A stretch of DNA of 59,198 bases, taken from NCBI RefSeq assembly GCF_900112605.1, contig NZ_FOMJ01000005.1, positions 1 through 59,198 of the forward strand, given 5' to 3'. Each line of letters opens with the position of its first letter. Position 1 is the stretch's first letter. The stretch comes from Thiohalospira halophila DSM 15071. GTDB lineage: Bacteria; Pseudomonadota; Gammaproteobacteria; Thiohalospirales; Thiohalospiraceae. Positions 1-10,638 of the stretch are shown here, piece by piece. Made by a program: the position numbers and the translations under genes. Below the pieces are notes generated by a model, which was not told the origin of the DNA, made no database searches, and saw nothing but the letters and a program-made list of their open reading frames with translations.

Positions 1-4
1 AAAT

Positions 5-644
5 CGGTTCAGCCCCGCGGGCGCGGGGAACACGTCGAGGTCGTTGTGGACCTCGTGGTCGGTGTCCGGTTCAGCCCCGCGGGCGCGGGGAACACGGTCT
101 CGGTCGTCGCCGCCTCTTCCTCTGTGGCGGTTCAGCCCCGCGGGCGCGGGGAACACCAGGGAGTAGTTAACGATGGCCAACTTTATCTCGGTTCAGCCCC
201 GCGGGCGCGGGGAACATATGAACAGATCCGGCGGGAAGTGGAGCGGCGGCGGTTCAGCCCCGCGGGCGCGGGGAACACTAGCACGTCTGGATTGATGCCG
301 GATAGCGTCACGGTTCAGCCCCGCGGGCGCGGGGAACACATCGACGGTAGTTGGTGGCGCGTCCCCGTTAACGGTTCAGCCCCGCGGGCGCGGGGAACAC
401 TGGCGCCCGCGCTTACCAGCGCGGCGGATGCGCGGTTCAGCCCCGCGGGCGCGGGGAACACCCCACGGCTACCTGTCGGGCTACGGTCGAAGCCGGTTCA
501 GCCCCGCGGGCGCGGGGAACACGTACGCATTCGGATCAGAGCGGGAGGTCAGGTGGGTTCAGCCCCGCGGGCGCGGGGAACACGTCAGCTCCAGGGAGTC
601 GATCAAGCGGAAGTGCGGTTCAGCCCCGCGGGCGCGGGGAACAC
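5..644 (-). CRISPR. Type I-E CRISPR array, 11 repeats visible
   Basis: Eleven 29-bp repeats start at 5, 67, 128, 189, 250, 311, 372, 433, 494, 555 and 616. On the plus strand they begin CGGTTCAGCC and end CGGGGAACAC; on the minus strand this is the GTGTTCCCCGC...GCTGAACCG form typical of type I-E, with a GC-rich palindromic stem for Cas6e. Ten unrelated spacers separate them, nine of 32 bp and one of 33 bp (34-66). Two repeats vary at their ends: 189-217 ends in T, and 555-583 begins with G. The adjacent leader (645-758) and cas2 place the newest spacer at 584-615 and transcription leftward. Only four bases precede the first repeat, so the array probably continues beyond the left edge. Confidence 0.98.
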
Positions 645-758
645 ACTTCCTCCAACATCCTGAATCAAAAGGCCTTACAGGAAAAGCAAAACCGCACCAG
701 CAACACCGGTGCATTGGCCTCTTTCCAACTTTTTAAAGAGCGCTTCATTTTCAAGGAG
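645..758 (-). promoter_or_regulatory. CRISPR leader between cas2 and the array
   Basis: This 114-bp gap separates the cas2 stop from the first leader-proximal repeat. It is clearly more AT-rich than its surroundings, as type I-E leaders are, and should hold the crRNA promoter and the integration determinants. An AATCAA at 663-668 resembles one half of an IHF site, but the second half (TTR) is not at the usual spacing, so IHF dependence is uncertain. No gene is seen here. Confidence 0.7.
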
Positions 759-1982
<1,224 letters not shown>

Positions 1983-1986
<4 letters not shown>

Positions 1987-2687
1987 GTTTCGAGCCGTCG
2001 CACCATCCACATGCCGCAACCGAAGGCGCGGCTGCGGCCGATACCCTCTTCCAGGGTCTGGCGGAAGCGCTCCGGTTCCACCACTTCCAGTTGGCCCTCG
2101 AAGTCGATGGAGCTGAACCGGATCTCGCCGCCCTTCCGCCGGTAGGCATGCTGGCGATAGCCCGTGGTTTGCGGTGCAACCGGCAGTCGATAGCCGTGAC
2201 GCTCGGAACGTTCCGGATCACCAAGCCATTCCCGAGCCGCTGTCTCCATCCGTTCGCGAATGGTGAGCGAGTCCTCGACCCCCTCTTCGCGAGCGGCCTT
2301 CTTGGCGTCCATGAGGACGTCATGCCGACGGGAACGACGCCGCCCCTCTTCCTTACGTGCTACCACCGGGTTGGCCCGTAGCTTGAAGGCGAGCTTCTGG
2401 CCGACCTCCAGCTGCGGGGTGAATTCCTTGCTCTCACAATTCAGCAGGCCCGGCACGGCCGTGGGCGCGAGCCGGGACAGGACATAGAAGAGCGGCATGC
2501 CGCGAGGTGTTCCGTCGACCGGTGTCTCCTTTTCCAGCTCCTGCCGGAAGAGGAAGGGCCGCTCTTCCGCCTCGGGGAAGAGCCGCCAGAGGAGCTGATG
2601 GTTCCCGTAGGCATTCCCTTCCATGAGCCGCTGAAGGGACTGGGAATCCAGCCCCTCCGTGGCCACTCGAACTCGGCTGAGATACAT
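1983..2687 (-). CDS. cas6e: Cas6e crRNA endonuclease (Cse3/CasE)
   Basis: Cuts pre-crRNA below the repeat hairpin and stays on the crRNA 3' handle as a Cascade subunit. The 234-residue product begins MYLSRVRV and carries the YGNHQLLWRLF segment, whose histidine (H30) is at the position of the catalytic His of Cas6e. A C-terminal glycine-rich GIGRSRAFGCGM motif is typical of RAMP proteins. It overlaps cas5e by 1 nt and cas1 by 4 nt, so the three are probably translationally coupled. Confidence 0.95.
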
Positions 2688-3421
2688 CAGGCGTCCTCCC
2701 GGGTCTGGTGCCAGTGTTCCGCTCGGGGGCCGAACTGCCAGCGACCGCGATGCAGGGGTTCGTCGTAGGGGTGGCGGGTCTCCTGCGGCTGGATGTCACC
2801 ACCCTCCCCTTCCCAGGCGTAGGCGACTTCGGCACCGACTCGTAGAAGGCGACGCTCATAGTCTTCCCCGTGCTCGGTGAGAGCCGGAAAGACCGTATCC
2901 AGCGCCGACCGGAAACCCGCTGCCTCCACAATCCGGGGTGCCAGCGGCGCCGCCGGCGGGCAGGCCCTGCGGCCGAGGGCCAGCGGAAAGCGGGGCCGCT
3001 CCAGGGCCGCCTTCAGATCCGCCAGCCCCCAGTCCGTTCCGGCAGGGGCCGGGATGGCGACCTTCCAGTATCCGTCACACCGGTAGTCACGGGTCGAGAG
3101 GATGGTATTGAGCCGTTCCCGGGGGCCCGCCAGCTCCTCACGGCGGGTAAACCGGCGGACCTTGCGCTCCCGAGACGGCACCTGCGCGGTGTGATAATCC
3201 TGCAGGAGCGTACCCGGGCTGACCTGCTTGATGCCAAAGCGAAGCGCCGAACCCAGGGAGGCGAGCTGCTCTTCATCCGTGCGCGGGATGCCCTGGGCGG
3301 CGGCCAGCAGCCCCAGGAGCGCCGACCGGCCGGGATGGGTCGCCGTTCGACGGATCTCCCCGGTGGCCGGCACGCCCCAGCTGGCCAGGGGTCCGTAGAG
3401 CTGGAAGACGAGATAGTCCAT
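2687..3421 (-). CDS. cas5e: Cas5e Cascade subunit (CasD)
   Basis: RAMP-fold subunit that caps the 5' handle of crRNA in Cascade. The product has 244 residues and opens MDYLVFQLYGPLASWGVPATGEIR, matching the N-terminal family signature (L.GP..SWG....G..R), followed by a TATHPGRSALLGLLAAA segment. The start codon is 11 nt from the cas7e stop and the stop overlaps the cas6e start. Length and order match canonical type I-E systems. Confidence 0.95.
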   Translation of the reverse strand: MDYLVFQLYGPLASWGVPATGEIRRTATHPGRSALLGLLAAAQGIPRTDEEQLASLGSALRFGIKQVSPGTLLQDYHTAQVPSRERKVRRFTRREELAGPRERLNTILSTRDYRCDGYWKVAIPAPAGTDWGLADLKAALERPRFPLALGRRACPPAAPLAPRIVEAAGFRSALDTVFPALTEHGEDYERRLLRVGAEVAYAWEGEGGDIQPQETRHPYDEPLHRGRWQFGPRAEHWHQTREDA

Positions 3422-3432
3422 GCCTCGTCTCC

Positions 3433-4470
3433 TCAGCCGCCGGCCACGAAACGCTTGAGCTCATCCAGGCTTCCCTGGCCCTTCAGGACGTTCAGGGTAT
3501 AGGTCTCATCCGCGCAGGGGCCGTAGACGTTGTCGAAGTTCTCGGCCTGCTGCTCCAGGGCGTTCACCGAATCCTCGCCCTGATCATTGCCCTGGACCGG
3601 TTTCAGGAAAGAAACGGAGAGGGAGCGCGGTTGTTGCGCGCCCTTCTCGGCGCGGACGTAGGAGGCGTAGGCGCGGGAACCGAAACTGTTCTGCTTGCCA
3701 CGGGGGGCGACCTTCACCGCTGCCTCGGCAAGGGCGCCGATGGCCTTGTCGGCCAGTTCTTCATCGCCGCCCAGATTCTGCACCAGCTGGTCGCGGTCGA
3801 TGCAGAGGTAGCTGTAGAAGAGGCCGGCGGCGAAGCCGTTCTCGCCGATGTGGCCGGCGCCCATGTCTTCCTCGCCGCTGTTGAGGTCATCAACGGCCGT
3901 GAAGTAGTCGTCCTCCACCACCACACGGTGGGTCGTGATGGCGTGGGCAACCTGACAGGCGGCCTCCACGTTGTAGCCGGGATCCGCGGCGAGCATGCGA
4001 CCGAAAAGGCCAATGTCCGCCGCCGCGGGATTGTGCCGCAGCAGCTTCAGCTCCTCCTCGGTGGGCTCACGCTGTTCCCGGATCAGCGTCTCGGTGAGTT
4101 CATCCACCGCCTGGCGCTCCTCGGGGCTGATATGGGCCAGCTGCTCGATGTGCAGGCCGTCCTTCTGAAGTTTGCCGAACACCCCCGCGATCTTCCCGGC
4201 CCATTCGGTGGCCTGCTTCTCCTTGATGCCCCCCTGGGTCAGGCGCTCCTGGATCTCCGGACCGAGTCGCTTGGTCCGGGTGCCCAGGTGATCGCCCAGG
4301 GCCTCCTGGAAGACGTCGGAGACGCGCCAGTTGCGCTTGAGGCTCTGCGAGGAAACGCGCAACCGCTCGGCACCGCCCATGGTGGCGGTCTTGGGCCGGC
4401 CCAGGTCGTCCCGGTTGAGGTTGGCCGGGGGATACGAGGTCAGCATGTGGAGCTGGATAAAGGTGCTCAT
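3433..4470 (-). CDS. cas7e: Cas7e Cascade backbone (Cse4/CasC)
   Basis: Forms the six-copy helical backbone that holds the crRNA spacer in Cascade. The 345-residue protein begins MSTFIQLHMLTSYPPANLNRDDLGRPKTA, with the G-A-x-R-x-R-V-S-S-Q-S-L-K-R block (around residues 32-45) diagnostic of Cse4. The C-terminal part has the expected G...NSFGSRAYASYVR segment. A 36-nt gap separates it from cse2, where the other upstream cas genes are overlapping or closer. Confidence 0.96.
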   Translation of the reverse strand: MSTFIQLHMLTSYPPANLNRDDLGRPKTATMGGAERLRVSSQSLKRNWRVSDVFQEALGDHLGTRTKRLGPEIQERLTQGGIKEKQATEWAGKIAGVFGKLQKDGLHIEQLAHISPEERQAVDELTETLIREQREPTEEELKLLRHNPAAADIGLFGRMLAADPGYNVEAACQVAHAITTHRVVVEDDYFTAVDDLNSGEEDMGAGHIGENGFAAGLFYSYLCIDRDQLVQNLGGDEELADKAIGALAEAAVKVAPRGKQNSFGSRAYASYVRAEKGAQQPRSLSVSFLKPVQGNDQGEDSVNALEQQAENFDNVYGPCADETYTLNVLKGQGSLDELKRFVAGG

Positions 4471-4506
4471 TGGACTACTCCCTTGTCGGATATCGGTTTT
4501 CGGTAC

Positions 4507-5121
4507 TTAGCCGGTTTGGCCGGCAGGCTGATAGCGGGCGAGGCCACTGAAATAGGCATCGGCCCAGCGGACGGCCAGACGGTGGTCGGGGCGTGCGGCG
4601 AACTGGCCGTTCTTTTCCCGATGCCAGAGGAGGCAATCGTCTGCCACGGAACGCACGTCCACCTTGCCGCCGATGAGATGGATGGCCCGGCGGACCCGCC
4701 GGATGAATTCATCCAGATCCCGGCTGCGCAGGAGCTGCTGGAAGCGCAGCTCGCTCACACGGGGGGTATGGCTGCCGTGGGGCTCACGCTCCTTCGCCAT
4801 GGCGCCCGCAAAGGTCAGATCCGGCACGTGCTCCGAAACCTCGGCCAGGGCCAGGGCGACTCCGCCCCAGGCCCGCATGTCCCAGGTGGTTTGCCTTTTC
4901 TGAGGCAGCCCCAGCCACAGGTGGCGAAAGCCGTCGGTGAGCAGGGCATCATCCGGCCCGGTGGAGCGCCGCAGGACGGCACGCGCTCCGCTGGGCAGGG
5001 CCGGCGCCTGGGCACTCGCCTCCCCATTGAGCCGGGTCCACCAGTCCGCGATCCCTCGGGCTACACCCTCCTCCCCCTCGTAATCCCGCAGGACCCGGGG
5101 CTGATACCATTCTTCGCTCAT
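4507..5121 (-). CDS. cse2: Cse2 small Cascade subunit (CasB)
   Basis: Helical dimeric subunit that stabilises the displaced strand and the R-loop in Cascade. The 204-residue product fits the family in size, with basic and aromatic positions such as WWTRLNGEASA, AVLRRS, and the C-terminal VRRAIHLIGGKVDVRSVADDCLLWH segment. The family is poorly conserved, so the call also rests on its place between cse1 and cas7e. Its ATG overlaps the cse1 stop by 4 nt. Confidence 0.93.
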   Translation of the reverse strand: MSEEWYQPRVLRDYEGEEGVARGIADWWTRLNGEASAQAPALPSGARAVLRRSTGPDDALLTDGFRHLWLGLPQKRQTTWDMRAWGGVALALAEVSEHVPDLTFAGAMAKEREPHGSHTPRVSELRFQQLLRSRDLDEFIRRVRRAIHLIGGKVDVRSVADDCLLWHREKNGQFAARPDHRLAVRWADAYFSGLARYQPAGQTG

Positions 5122-6716
5122 ACGACTGCCTCCTGTTGCATCTGTTGGCGCAGCGCCTTCATCTCCTTGCCGCTCCTCAACCAGAAGCGCAGGCCGTTGC
5201 GCGCCGCAATCACCCGTTTCAGATCCATGGCCTCTTCGTCCCCCGCCAGTGCCAGCGACTCGAAGACCCCGTTCGCGGCCCGGTCGATGGCGCTGACCCA
5301 GCGTTGCGCGACCTCGGCGGGCAGGACCGTGACGCCCGACTCGATGGCCTGCGCCAGCTCGGACAGACAGGTGTAGAAGTCCGCCGTGGTCGCCTCCCAG
5401 AAGCGGTGCCGGATGAAGTCGAAATCCCCCTTGGCATCCTTGGGCCGGGAGAACCAGGCCTGTTTGACGGCATCCTGTGTCCGCCGGGCCCCACGGTCCG
5501 CGGCCTGGTCCAGCTGGCGGACCCAGCTCAGGAAGAGGTCAGTGGATTCCGGCGGGATGGCGACAAGCGGCATCTCGGTGCTGTACCAGCCCCTCGGCTT
5601 GTTCTGCTTGAGGTCGTAACCGAAGAGCCAGAGCCGTGGCTGTTTTTCCCCGAGCAGCAGGGGCTGCTTGGTCTTCAGGTAGTCCTGGACCACCAGTGCC
5701 GGCAGATTTCCCTGCTCGGGGTCCGCCAGGGTCAGGGACTCCCAGTGCCGGTAGCCCAGACCACCCGGTTGGCCCTTCTGGGAGAATGGCGGCTGATCGG
5801 GCTTCTTGGGGTCGAAGCGGTAGGGCGTAAGCGGGTGTCGGAACGGGCCGTCGTAGTTGTACCCAAGGTTCGCCATCCGCATGGAACGGAAGACCTGTTC
5901 GGCCTCGCGCCCGCAGACCTGGCAGGTTCCCGGTCCCTCCGGTTCATCCAGGTGAATGCGGTTGGGCATGGCCCAGAAGAGATGCAGCGGATGAACATCC
6001 TCCGGCGTCGTGACGAGGGTGCTGGAGCCCTTTTCACTGGTGCGGGTCGCGGCCAGCCAGGGGAAGACCCGCCAGTCTCTCGGGTCCGGATCGGAGTACC
6101 GGAAGTCGCTATCCCGGGTCAGGAGGTTCAGGAGGAGCTTGTGCCAGATGGGAGCATCGGACTCCCGCGGAAGGACGAGTGTCGTCAACGGCCCGCCCCC
6201 ACGGATACCCACCCGGTACCCCGTACCACCCGCCGGGCCCGTCGCCTGGAAGTTGTAGAGCGCCGCCGCGGTGCACTCGGGGCACATCTCTTCACCCATG
6301 CCACGGTGGACGAAGTGGTCGGTGTTCTGCTTGAGCCCCTGCTCGCCGGGGGCCTCGATCAACAGGGAAGCGATGGAGGCCTGTCGTGCCCCTTCCAGCG
6401 GATCCCGGTCCTGAAGGAATCGGGCGCCATCCCCCTCAAGCTCGAAGGCGTCCTGCCAGGTCTTTAGCCGGGACTCCAGTTCCTCCCGTTCCGGCGGCCG
6501 CTCCCAGAGCTGTAGCCACTCCTTGCGATTGGCCGGCGCCATGGCCGTCTGCAACAGGCCGATGAGGAATTGCCAGCCGGCCCCGTTGAAGTCGGCCCGG
6601 GGGAAATCGAGATCCACCAGCTCGGGGTCCACGACGGCCGCAGGCGGTGCGTAGATGCGTTCGCCATCCCTCCGGCGGAAGGGCAGCCAGGGGTCGTTAA
6701 TCAGGTTCATCGGCAC
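5118..6716 (-). CDS. cse1: Cse1/Cas8e large Cascade subunit (CasA)
   Basis: Large subunit that reads the PAM and recruits Cas3. The 532-residue protein begins MPMNLINDPWLPFRRRDGE, the N-terminal N-L-I-x-D-P-W-L-P signature of CasA; a second ATG two codons in is an equally good start. A cysteine pair pattern (CPEC around residues 138-145 and CQVC...near 265) suggests a structural zinc site. It follows cas3 by 34 nt and overlaps cse2. Confidence 0.96.
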   Translation of the reverse strand: MPMNLINDPWLPFRRRDGERIYAPPAAVVDPELVDLDFPRADFNGAGWQFLIGLLQTAMAPANRKEWLQLWERPPEREELESRLKTWQDAFELEGDGARFLQDRDPLEGARQASIASLLIEAPGEQGLKQNTDHFVHRGMGEEMCPECTAAALYNFQATGPAGGTGYRVGIRGGGPLTTLVLPRESDAPIWHKLLLNLLTRDSDFRYSDPDPRDWRVFPWLAATRTSEKGSSTLVTTPEDVHPLHLFWAMPNRIHLDEPEGPGTCQVCGREAEQVFRSMRMANLGYNYDGPFRHPLTPYRFDPKKPDQPPFSQKGQPGGLGYRHWESLTLADPEQGNLPALVVQDYLKTKQPLLLGEKQPRLWLFGYDLKQNKPRGWYSTEMPLVAIPPESTDLFLSWVRQLDQAADRGARRTQDAVKQAWFSRPKDAKGDFDFIRHRFWEATTADFYTCLSELAQAIESGVTVLPAEVAQRWVSAIDRAANGVFESLALAGDEEAMDLKRVIAARNGLRFWLRSGKEMKALRQQMQQEAVV

Positions 6717-6750
6717 GTCCTCTCTGCTTCTTGCTTCCCATCACGATCAT

Positions 6751-9453
6751 TCAACCTTTTCGGGGTATCACTGCGCCCAAGTGCGTGTCGTATCGGACAG
6801 CGCTCTCGGTGGTCTCCACGAGCCAGAAACGGGCCCTGCGCAGGCCTGGCTGTTCTTCCCGGAGGGCGCGGGCCGGGCCTTCCAGCTCGGGAGGGAGTTC
6901 GGGGAGGCGGTTCGCCAGGCTCTGGCGCAGGTTCAGGGTGCTCATCGCCCAGGCGTTCCGGGCATCGGAGTGCCAGGGCCGGATATGGCCGTCCGGGGTC
7001 TGCTGGATCAGCACCACGGAATAGGTGGGCTCGTCGGCGAGACGGGTTCCGATCTCCTGGTCATCACCCCAGCCTGCTCCATCCATGGCCAGTGCATACC
7101 CGCGCTCCAGCTCCAGGGCGTTGAAGCGGGCGCTGGAAGCCGCCACGCGCTGCTCGGCCCAGTGCTCGGCATCCGCTTCCAGAAGGCCTTCAGGCACCTC
7201 CGGCTCGTCGCCGTAGACGGCCTCCAGCAATACCCGGGCTCGCTCCGGGAGCCGGATGGCCGCCTCCTCCCGCAGCACCTTCATGGTTCGCCAGAGGGCA
7301 GCCGCGTCCCGGTAGACCGCTGAGGTCCCTGGCAACGGCTCTCGCACCCAGCGCGGCGGGGGCGGCTCCGTCCACTCCGGGGCGAGGATCCGGAATTCCG
7401 GGGCCGGACGGCCATCCGGCTGACCGGCCTCCCCGGGATTGCCCTCGGCATCCCGCACATGGCGATGGAGGCGGCCGGCGCGCTGGATAAGCAGATCCAC
7501 CGGGGCCAGGTCGCTCACCAGTACGTCGAAATCCAGATCCAGGCTCTGCTCCACCACCTGGGTCGCGATGAGGATGCGACCGGCCCGTTCGGCGCTCCCG
7601 GATTCCTTGCCGAAGGTCTTCAGGGCCTCGTCCTCGATCCGCTGCCGGTCCGCCATGGTGAAGCGGGCGTGGAAGAGCATCGCCCGCTCCGGCTCGGTCA
7701 GCTCGGCACGCAGGGCCTCGTAGGACCGAATGGCGTCGTCCACCGTGTTGCGGATCCAGCAGGCGCACTGCCCCGCCCGCGCCGCCGCAAGGATCGCCGC
7801 GTGCGCCTCGGCCTCCTCATGGACAAAGGCCACGGGCAGGTCGCGCCGGCTTTCCGGGCGCGCAGCTACCTCGCTCTCCTCCAGACCGCGGTCATGGACG
7901 TGGGTCGCAAGGGGAAACCCGGCGGAAACCGGTTCCGTCTCGGCCGTCTGTCGGCCCTCCTGCCAGGCCTCGATGAGGTCTCGTCGCAGATTCCGGGGCA
8001 GGGTCGCCGTGAGCAGAATGGCGCTGCCGCCCTGGCGCGCGTGGTCGGTGAGGAGGGTCCGCAGGAGACGGTCGGTATAGATGTCGTAGGCGTGGACCTC
8101 GTCGACGACCAGTACCTTGTCCGCCAGCCCCAGCAGGCGCAGCGCCTGATGGCGACGCGGCAGCACGCCGAGCAGGGCCTGGTCGATGGTTCCAACACCC
8201 ACCTCTGCCAGGAGCGCGGTCTTCCGGCTGTCCGCCAGCCAGGCCCGGCACTCGGCGCCGCCGGTGGGATCCTCACGGGCATAATCCGGATCGGCGTTGG
8301 GCTCCGGCACCACGGAGGCCGTGAACGACTCCTCCAGGTGGCGCGCGCCGTGGGCCAGGATCAGGGAGGGATGACTATCTGACGGGAACAGGGCACGGTA
8401 ATGGCCGCCCAGCCTCTGGTACATGGCGTTGGAGGTCGCCATCGTCGGCAGGCCGAAATAGAGGCCCCGGCCCTGCCCTTCAGCAAGGAGGCGATGGGCC
8501 AGCGTTAACGCCGCCTCGGTCTTCCCGGAACCGGTTATGTCCTCCAGCAGAAAGAGCTGGGCGCCGTCGTCGAGGGCTACCGTCTCGGCCCAGGACTGAA
8601 GGGGCGTCTGCGAAAAGCCGAAGGCATCCTGGAATCCGGGGAAGGAAACCGCCTTCGGTACATCCAGAAGGCCGGTCTGCTTCAGAACCTCGTCGGCCCC
8701 CGGCAGCGCCCGTTGTTCCCAGTACTCCTCCAGCGACATCGGTTCGGCACAGTAGGGGAAATACTGCGCATTGGAGCCGAGCCAGTCCGCCAGGGTCGCC
8801 AGCCCCGCCAGCTGCCAGGTACGCGGCGCCAGAACCCGCGTTCGCCACTCTTCATCCGTCAGGAACTGCGTGGGCCAGGGGGAGCCCCACAATCCTTCAA
8901 CGGCCTCCACAAAGGCCCTGGCCGCGGATTGATCGGCCTCGAGGAAATCCAGCTGAAGGGGGTCCGGCAGTCGTGCCGTGGGCTGACCGTGGTGGCCGAA
9001 GAAGCAGCCCAGCCAAAGGTTCAGCCCATCCGAGAGATCGAGATCTGCGACCGCATCGATGCCCTCCCGCACGGGATGCCCGGGGAACAGTGCCTCACGC
9101 CAGAGCTCAGCCCCGAGGGTGTCATGGCGACGCCGGCCACCGTCGTACAGTAATCCGGGCTGCGGCGGGACGAGATTACAGCCGGCCGGAGCCGCCTGGC
9201 CCTGGAAGGAACGCGCGAACTTTCCCAGGTCGTGGAGCGTGAGCGAGAAGACGAAAAACCGCCGGAACTCCTCCACCGTGAATCCCAGTCCGGAGGCCAG
9301 TCGCGATGCCCGTTCCGGATCACGGGCCAGCAGCGTCTCGCCCACCGCCGCTACGTCGAGGGAGTGGTAAGGCAGCAGATGGCAGGGCGCCTGAACGGCG
9401 TCCTCCGATTTTGCCTTCCCCCAGTAGCGCAGGTAGCTCGGTACCTCTTCCAA
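6751..9453 (-). CDS. cas3: Cas3 HD nuclease-helicase
   Basis: Single-strand nuclease and 3'-5' helicase that degrades target DNA after Cascade binding. The HD domain is N-terminal (H30 in PYHSLDVAAV; H84-D85 in TLHDLGKFA). Superfamily 2 helicase motifs follow: DITGSGKTEAAL (Walker A), DEVHAYD (DEAH-type box), LTATLP and QRAGRLHRH. I place the start at TTG 9453 because AGAGGAG lies 8 nt upstream and the protein then begins LEEVPSYLRYWGK, aligning with the short N-terminus known for Cas3. A longer frame from ATG 9537 adds 28 arginine-rich, unconserved residues. The length is about 900 residues. Confidence 0.96.
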   Translation of the reverse strand: MEEVPSYLRYWGKAKSEDAVQAPCHLLPYHSLDVAAVGETLLARDPERASRLASGLGFTVEEFRRFFVFSLTLHDLGKFARSFQGQAAPAGCNLVPPQPGLLYDGGRRRHDTLGAELWREALFPGHPVREGIDAVADLDLSDGLNLWLGCFFGHHGQPTARLPDPLQLDFLEADQSAARAFVEAVEGLWGSPWPTQFLTDEEWRTRVLAPRTWQLAGLATLADWLGSNAQYFPYCAEPMSLEEYWEQRALPGADEVLKQTGLLDVPKAVSFPGFQDAFGFSQTPLQSWAETVALDDGAQLFLLEDITGSGKTEAALTLAHRLLAEGQGRGLYFGLPTMATSNAMYQRLGGHYRALFPSDSHPSLILAHGARHLEESFTASVVPEPNADPDYAREDPTGGAECRAWLADSRKTALLAEVGVGTIDQALLGVLPRRHQALRLLGLADKVLVVDEVHAYDIYTDRLLRTLLTDHARQGGSAILLTATLPRNLRRDLIEAWQEGRQTAETEPVSAGFPLATHVHDRGLEESEVAARPESRRDLPVAFVHEEAEAHAAILAAARAGQCACWIRNTVDDAIRSYEALRAELTEPERAMLFHARFTMADRQRIEDEALKTFGKESGSAERAGRILIATQVVEQSLDLDFDVLVSDLAPVDLLIQRAGRLHRHVRDAEGNPGEAGQPDGRPAPEFRILAPEWTEPPPPRWVREPLPGTSAVYRDAAALWRTMKVLREEAAIRLPERARVLLEAVYGDEPEVPEGLLEADAEHWAEQRVAASSARFNALELERGYALAMDGAGWGDDQEIGTRLADEPTYSVVLIQQTPDGHIRPWHSDARNAWAMSTLNLRQSLANRLPELPPELEGPARALREEQPGLRRARFWLVETTESAVRYDTHLGAVIPRKG

Positions 9454-9550
9454 ATCCCTTGCTCCTCTTTCCCGGGGCTCCACCCCGTTATCTCGTTCCA
9501 CCCTGCCACCCCCCCGTCGCAGGGGATGCGACAGCATTGCAGTCGGGTAT

Positions 9551-10528
9551 TCATTCCTCCGCCCCGTATCTCGCCGCCGCCTCCTGCAACCGTTCGGCGG
9601 CGGCCTGGCGCAGCTCCGGCGGGTGGGTGATGGTGCAGTCGGGCCCCCAGCGGCCGGCCTCCATGAGGAGTTCGGTGGGGTTGCTGTAGGGGAGGTGGCG
9701 ACGCAGGCCGCCCCCCTCGGGGCGCTCGTCCACCTGTTCGGGGTGCCACTGTTCGTCGGCCACCCAGCGGGCGGCGGTGGGGCTGAATTCCAGGGTGGCG
9801 GTCCCCCGGGCGGGGCCGCCGAAGATGCCGAAGCCGGCCTCCAGGTGTTCGTCGAGCCGGCTGGCCTCCACGGGTTGGGCGGGTTCGTCGGTCTCTCGCG
9901 GCTGCTGGATCCGGTCGATGGCGAAGTTGCGCAGGGCCTCCGCCCGCTCGCAGAAGGCGATGAGGTACCAGTTGTCGCGGTAGTGGAGCAGGCGCTGGTG
10001 GTGGATCCGGCGGGTCTCGGCCACCTCTCGCGCCCGGCCGCGGTAGCCGATGGTCAGGACCCGGCCGGCCAGGGTGGCGCCGGCCACGGCGGCGAAGACG
10101 TCCCGGTCCACGACTCGGCGTGCCTGGGGCTGGAGGACCACGCGCTCGCGGACGGTCTCCGGGTCGTGGCCGGTCTGGCGCAGGAGGTCGCCGATGCGCC
10201 GCTGCAACGGGTCCAGGTGGGGAGCGAGGATGCCCGGCTCCACCGCCTCCAGCAGGCGCTCGGCGGCCAGGAGGGCGTAGAGCTCCGATTCATTGAACCA
10301 GAGGCCGGGGAGTTCATAGTCGTCGGCGTCGGGATCGTAGCGGACGTGGCCGTCCCCCGGCTGTTCCAGGGGCGCGCCCAGCCGATCGCGCAGGGTCTCC
10401 AGGTCGCGGTAGACCGTGGCGCGGCTGACCTCCAGCTCCGCCGCCAGGCCATCCACGTGGAGGATAGCGCCGGTGCGGCGCAGGCGCTGGTGGAGGTGGT
10501 AGAGGCGTTCGACCTGGGACCGCTTCAC
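9551..10528 (-). CDS. HTH-WYL transcriptional regulator
   Basis: The 325-residue protein has an N-terminal winged helix-turn-helix of DeoR/YafY type (residues 1-60, AAELEVSRATVYRDLETLRDRL). A WYL domain follows (N-W-Y-L at about 186-189, with conserved RIHHQRLLHYR before and RNFAIDRI after) and a C-terminal WCX-like extension. WYL regulators often sit beside CRISPR or other defence genes and are thought to sense nucleic-acid ligands. This one is on the same strand as cas3, 97 nt upstream, so it is a candidate regulator of the cas operon. GGTGG/CCACC arms at 10541-10558 lie just upstream of its start and could be an autoregulatory site. Function in this strain is inferred. Confidence 0.88.
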   Translation of the reverse strand: MKRSQVERLYHLHQRLRRTGAILHVDGLAAELEVSRATVYRDLETLRDRLGAPLEQPGDGHVRYDPDADDYELPGLWFNESELYALLAAERLLEAVEPGILAPHLDPLQRRIGDLLRQTGHDPETVRERVVLQPQARRVVDRDVFAAVAGATLAGRVLTIGYRGRAREVAETRRIHHQRLLHYRDNWYLIAFCERAEALRNFAIDRIQQPRETDEPAQPVEASRLDEHLEAGFGIFGGPARGTATLEFSPTAARWVADEQWHPEQVDERPEGGGLRRHLPYSNPTELLMEAGRWGPDCTITHPPELRQAAAERLQEAAARYGAEE

Positions 10529-10638
10529 GGCACCCTCCCTGGTGGCTTTTCGACCACCCTACCCCGGGCCTCATTGAGGTGTCACGCGCCCGGTCCCGAG
10601 GGGCCGAGGCATTCTCGCACTTGCCGACCTCCCCGTTC

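Noticed and set aside
46-663. A 205-codon open frame with repeating RFSPAGAGNT / VQPRGRGEH / GSAPRARGT units.
   Set aside because: It is the translation of the CRISPR repeats in three registers, not a gene.
663-677. IHF site in the CRISPR leader.
   Set aside because: Only the AATCAA half is present; the TTR half is not at the required spacing, so no IHF feature is called.
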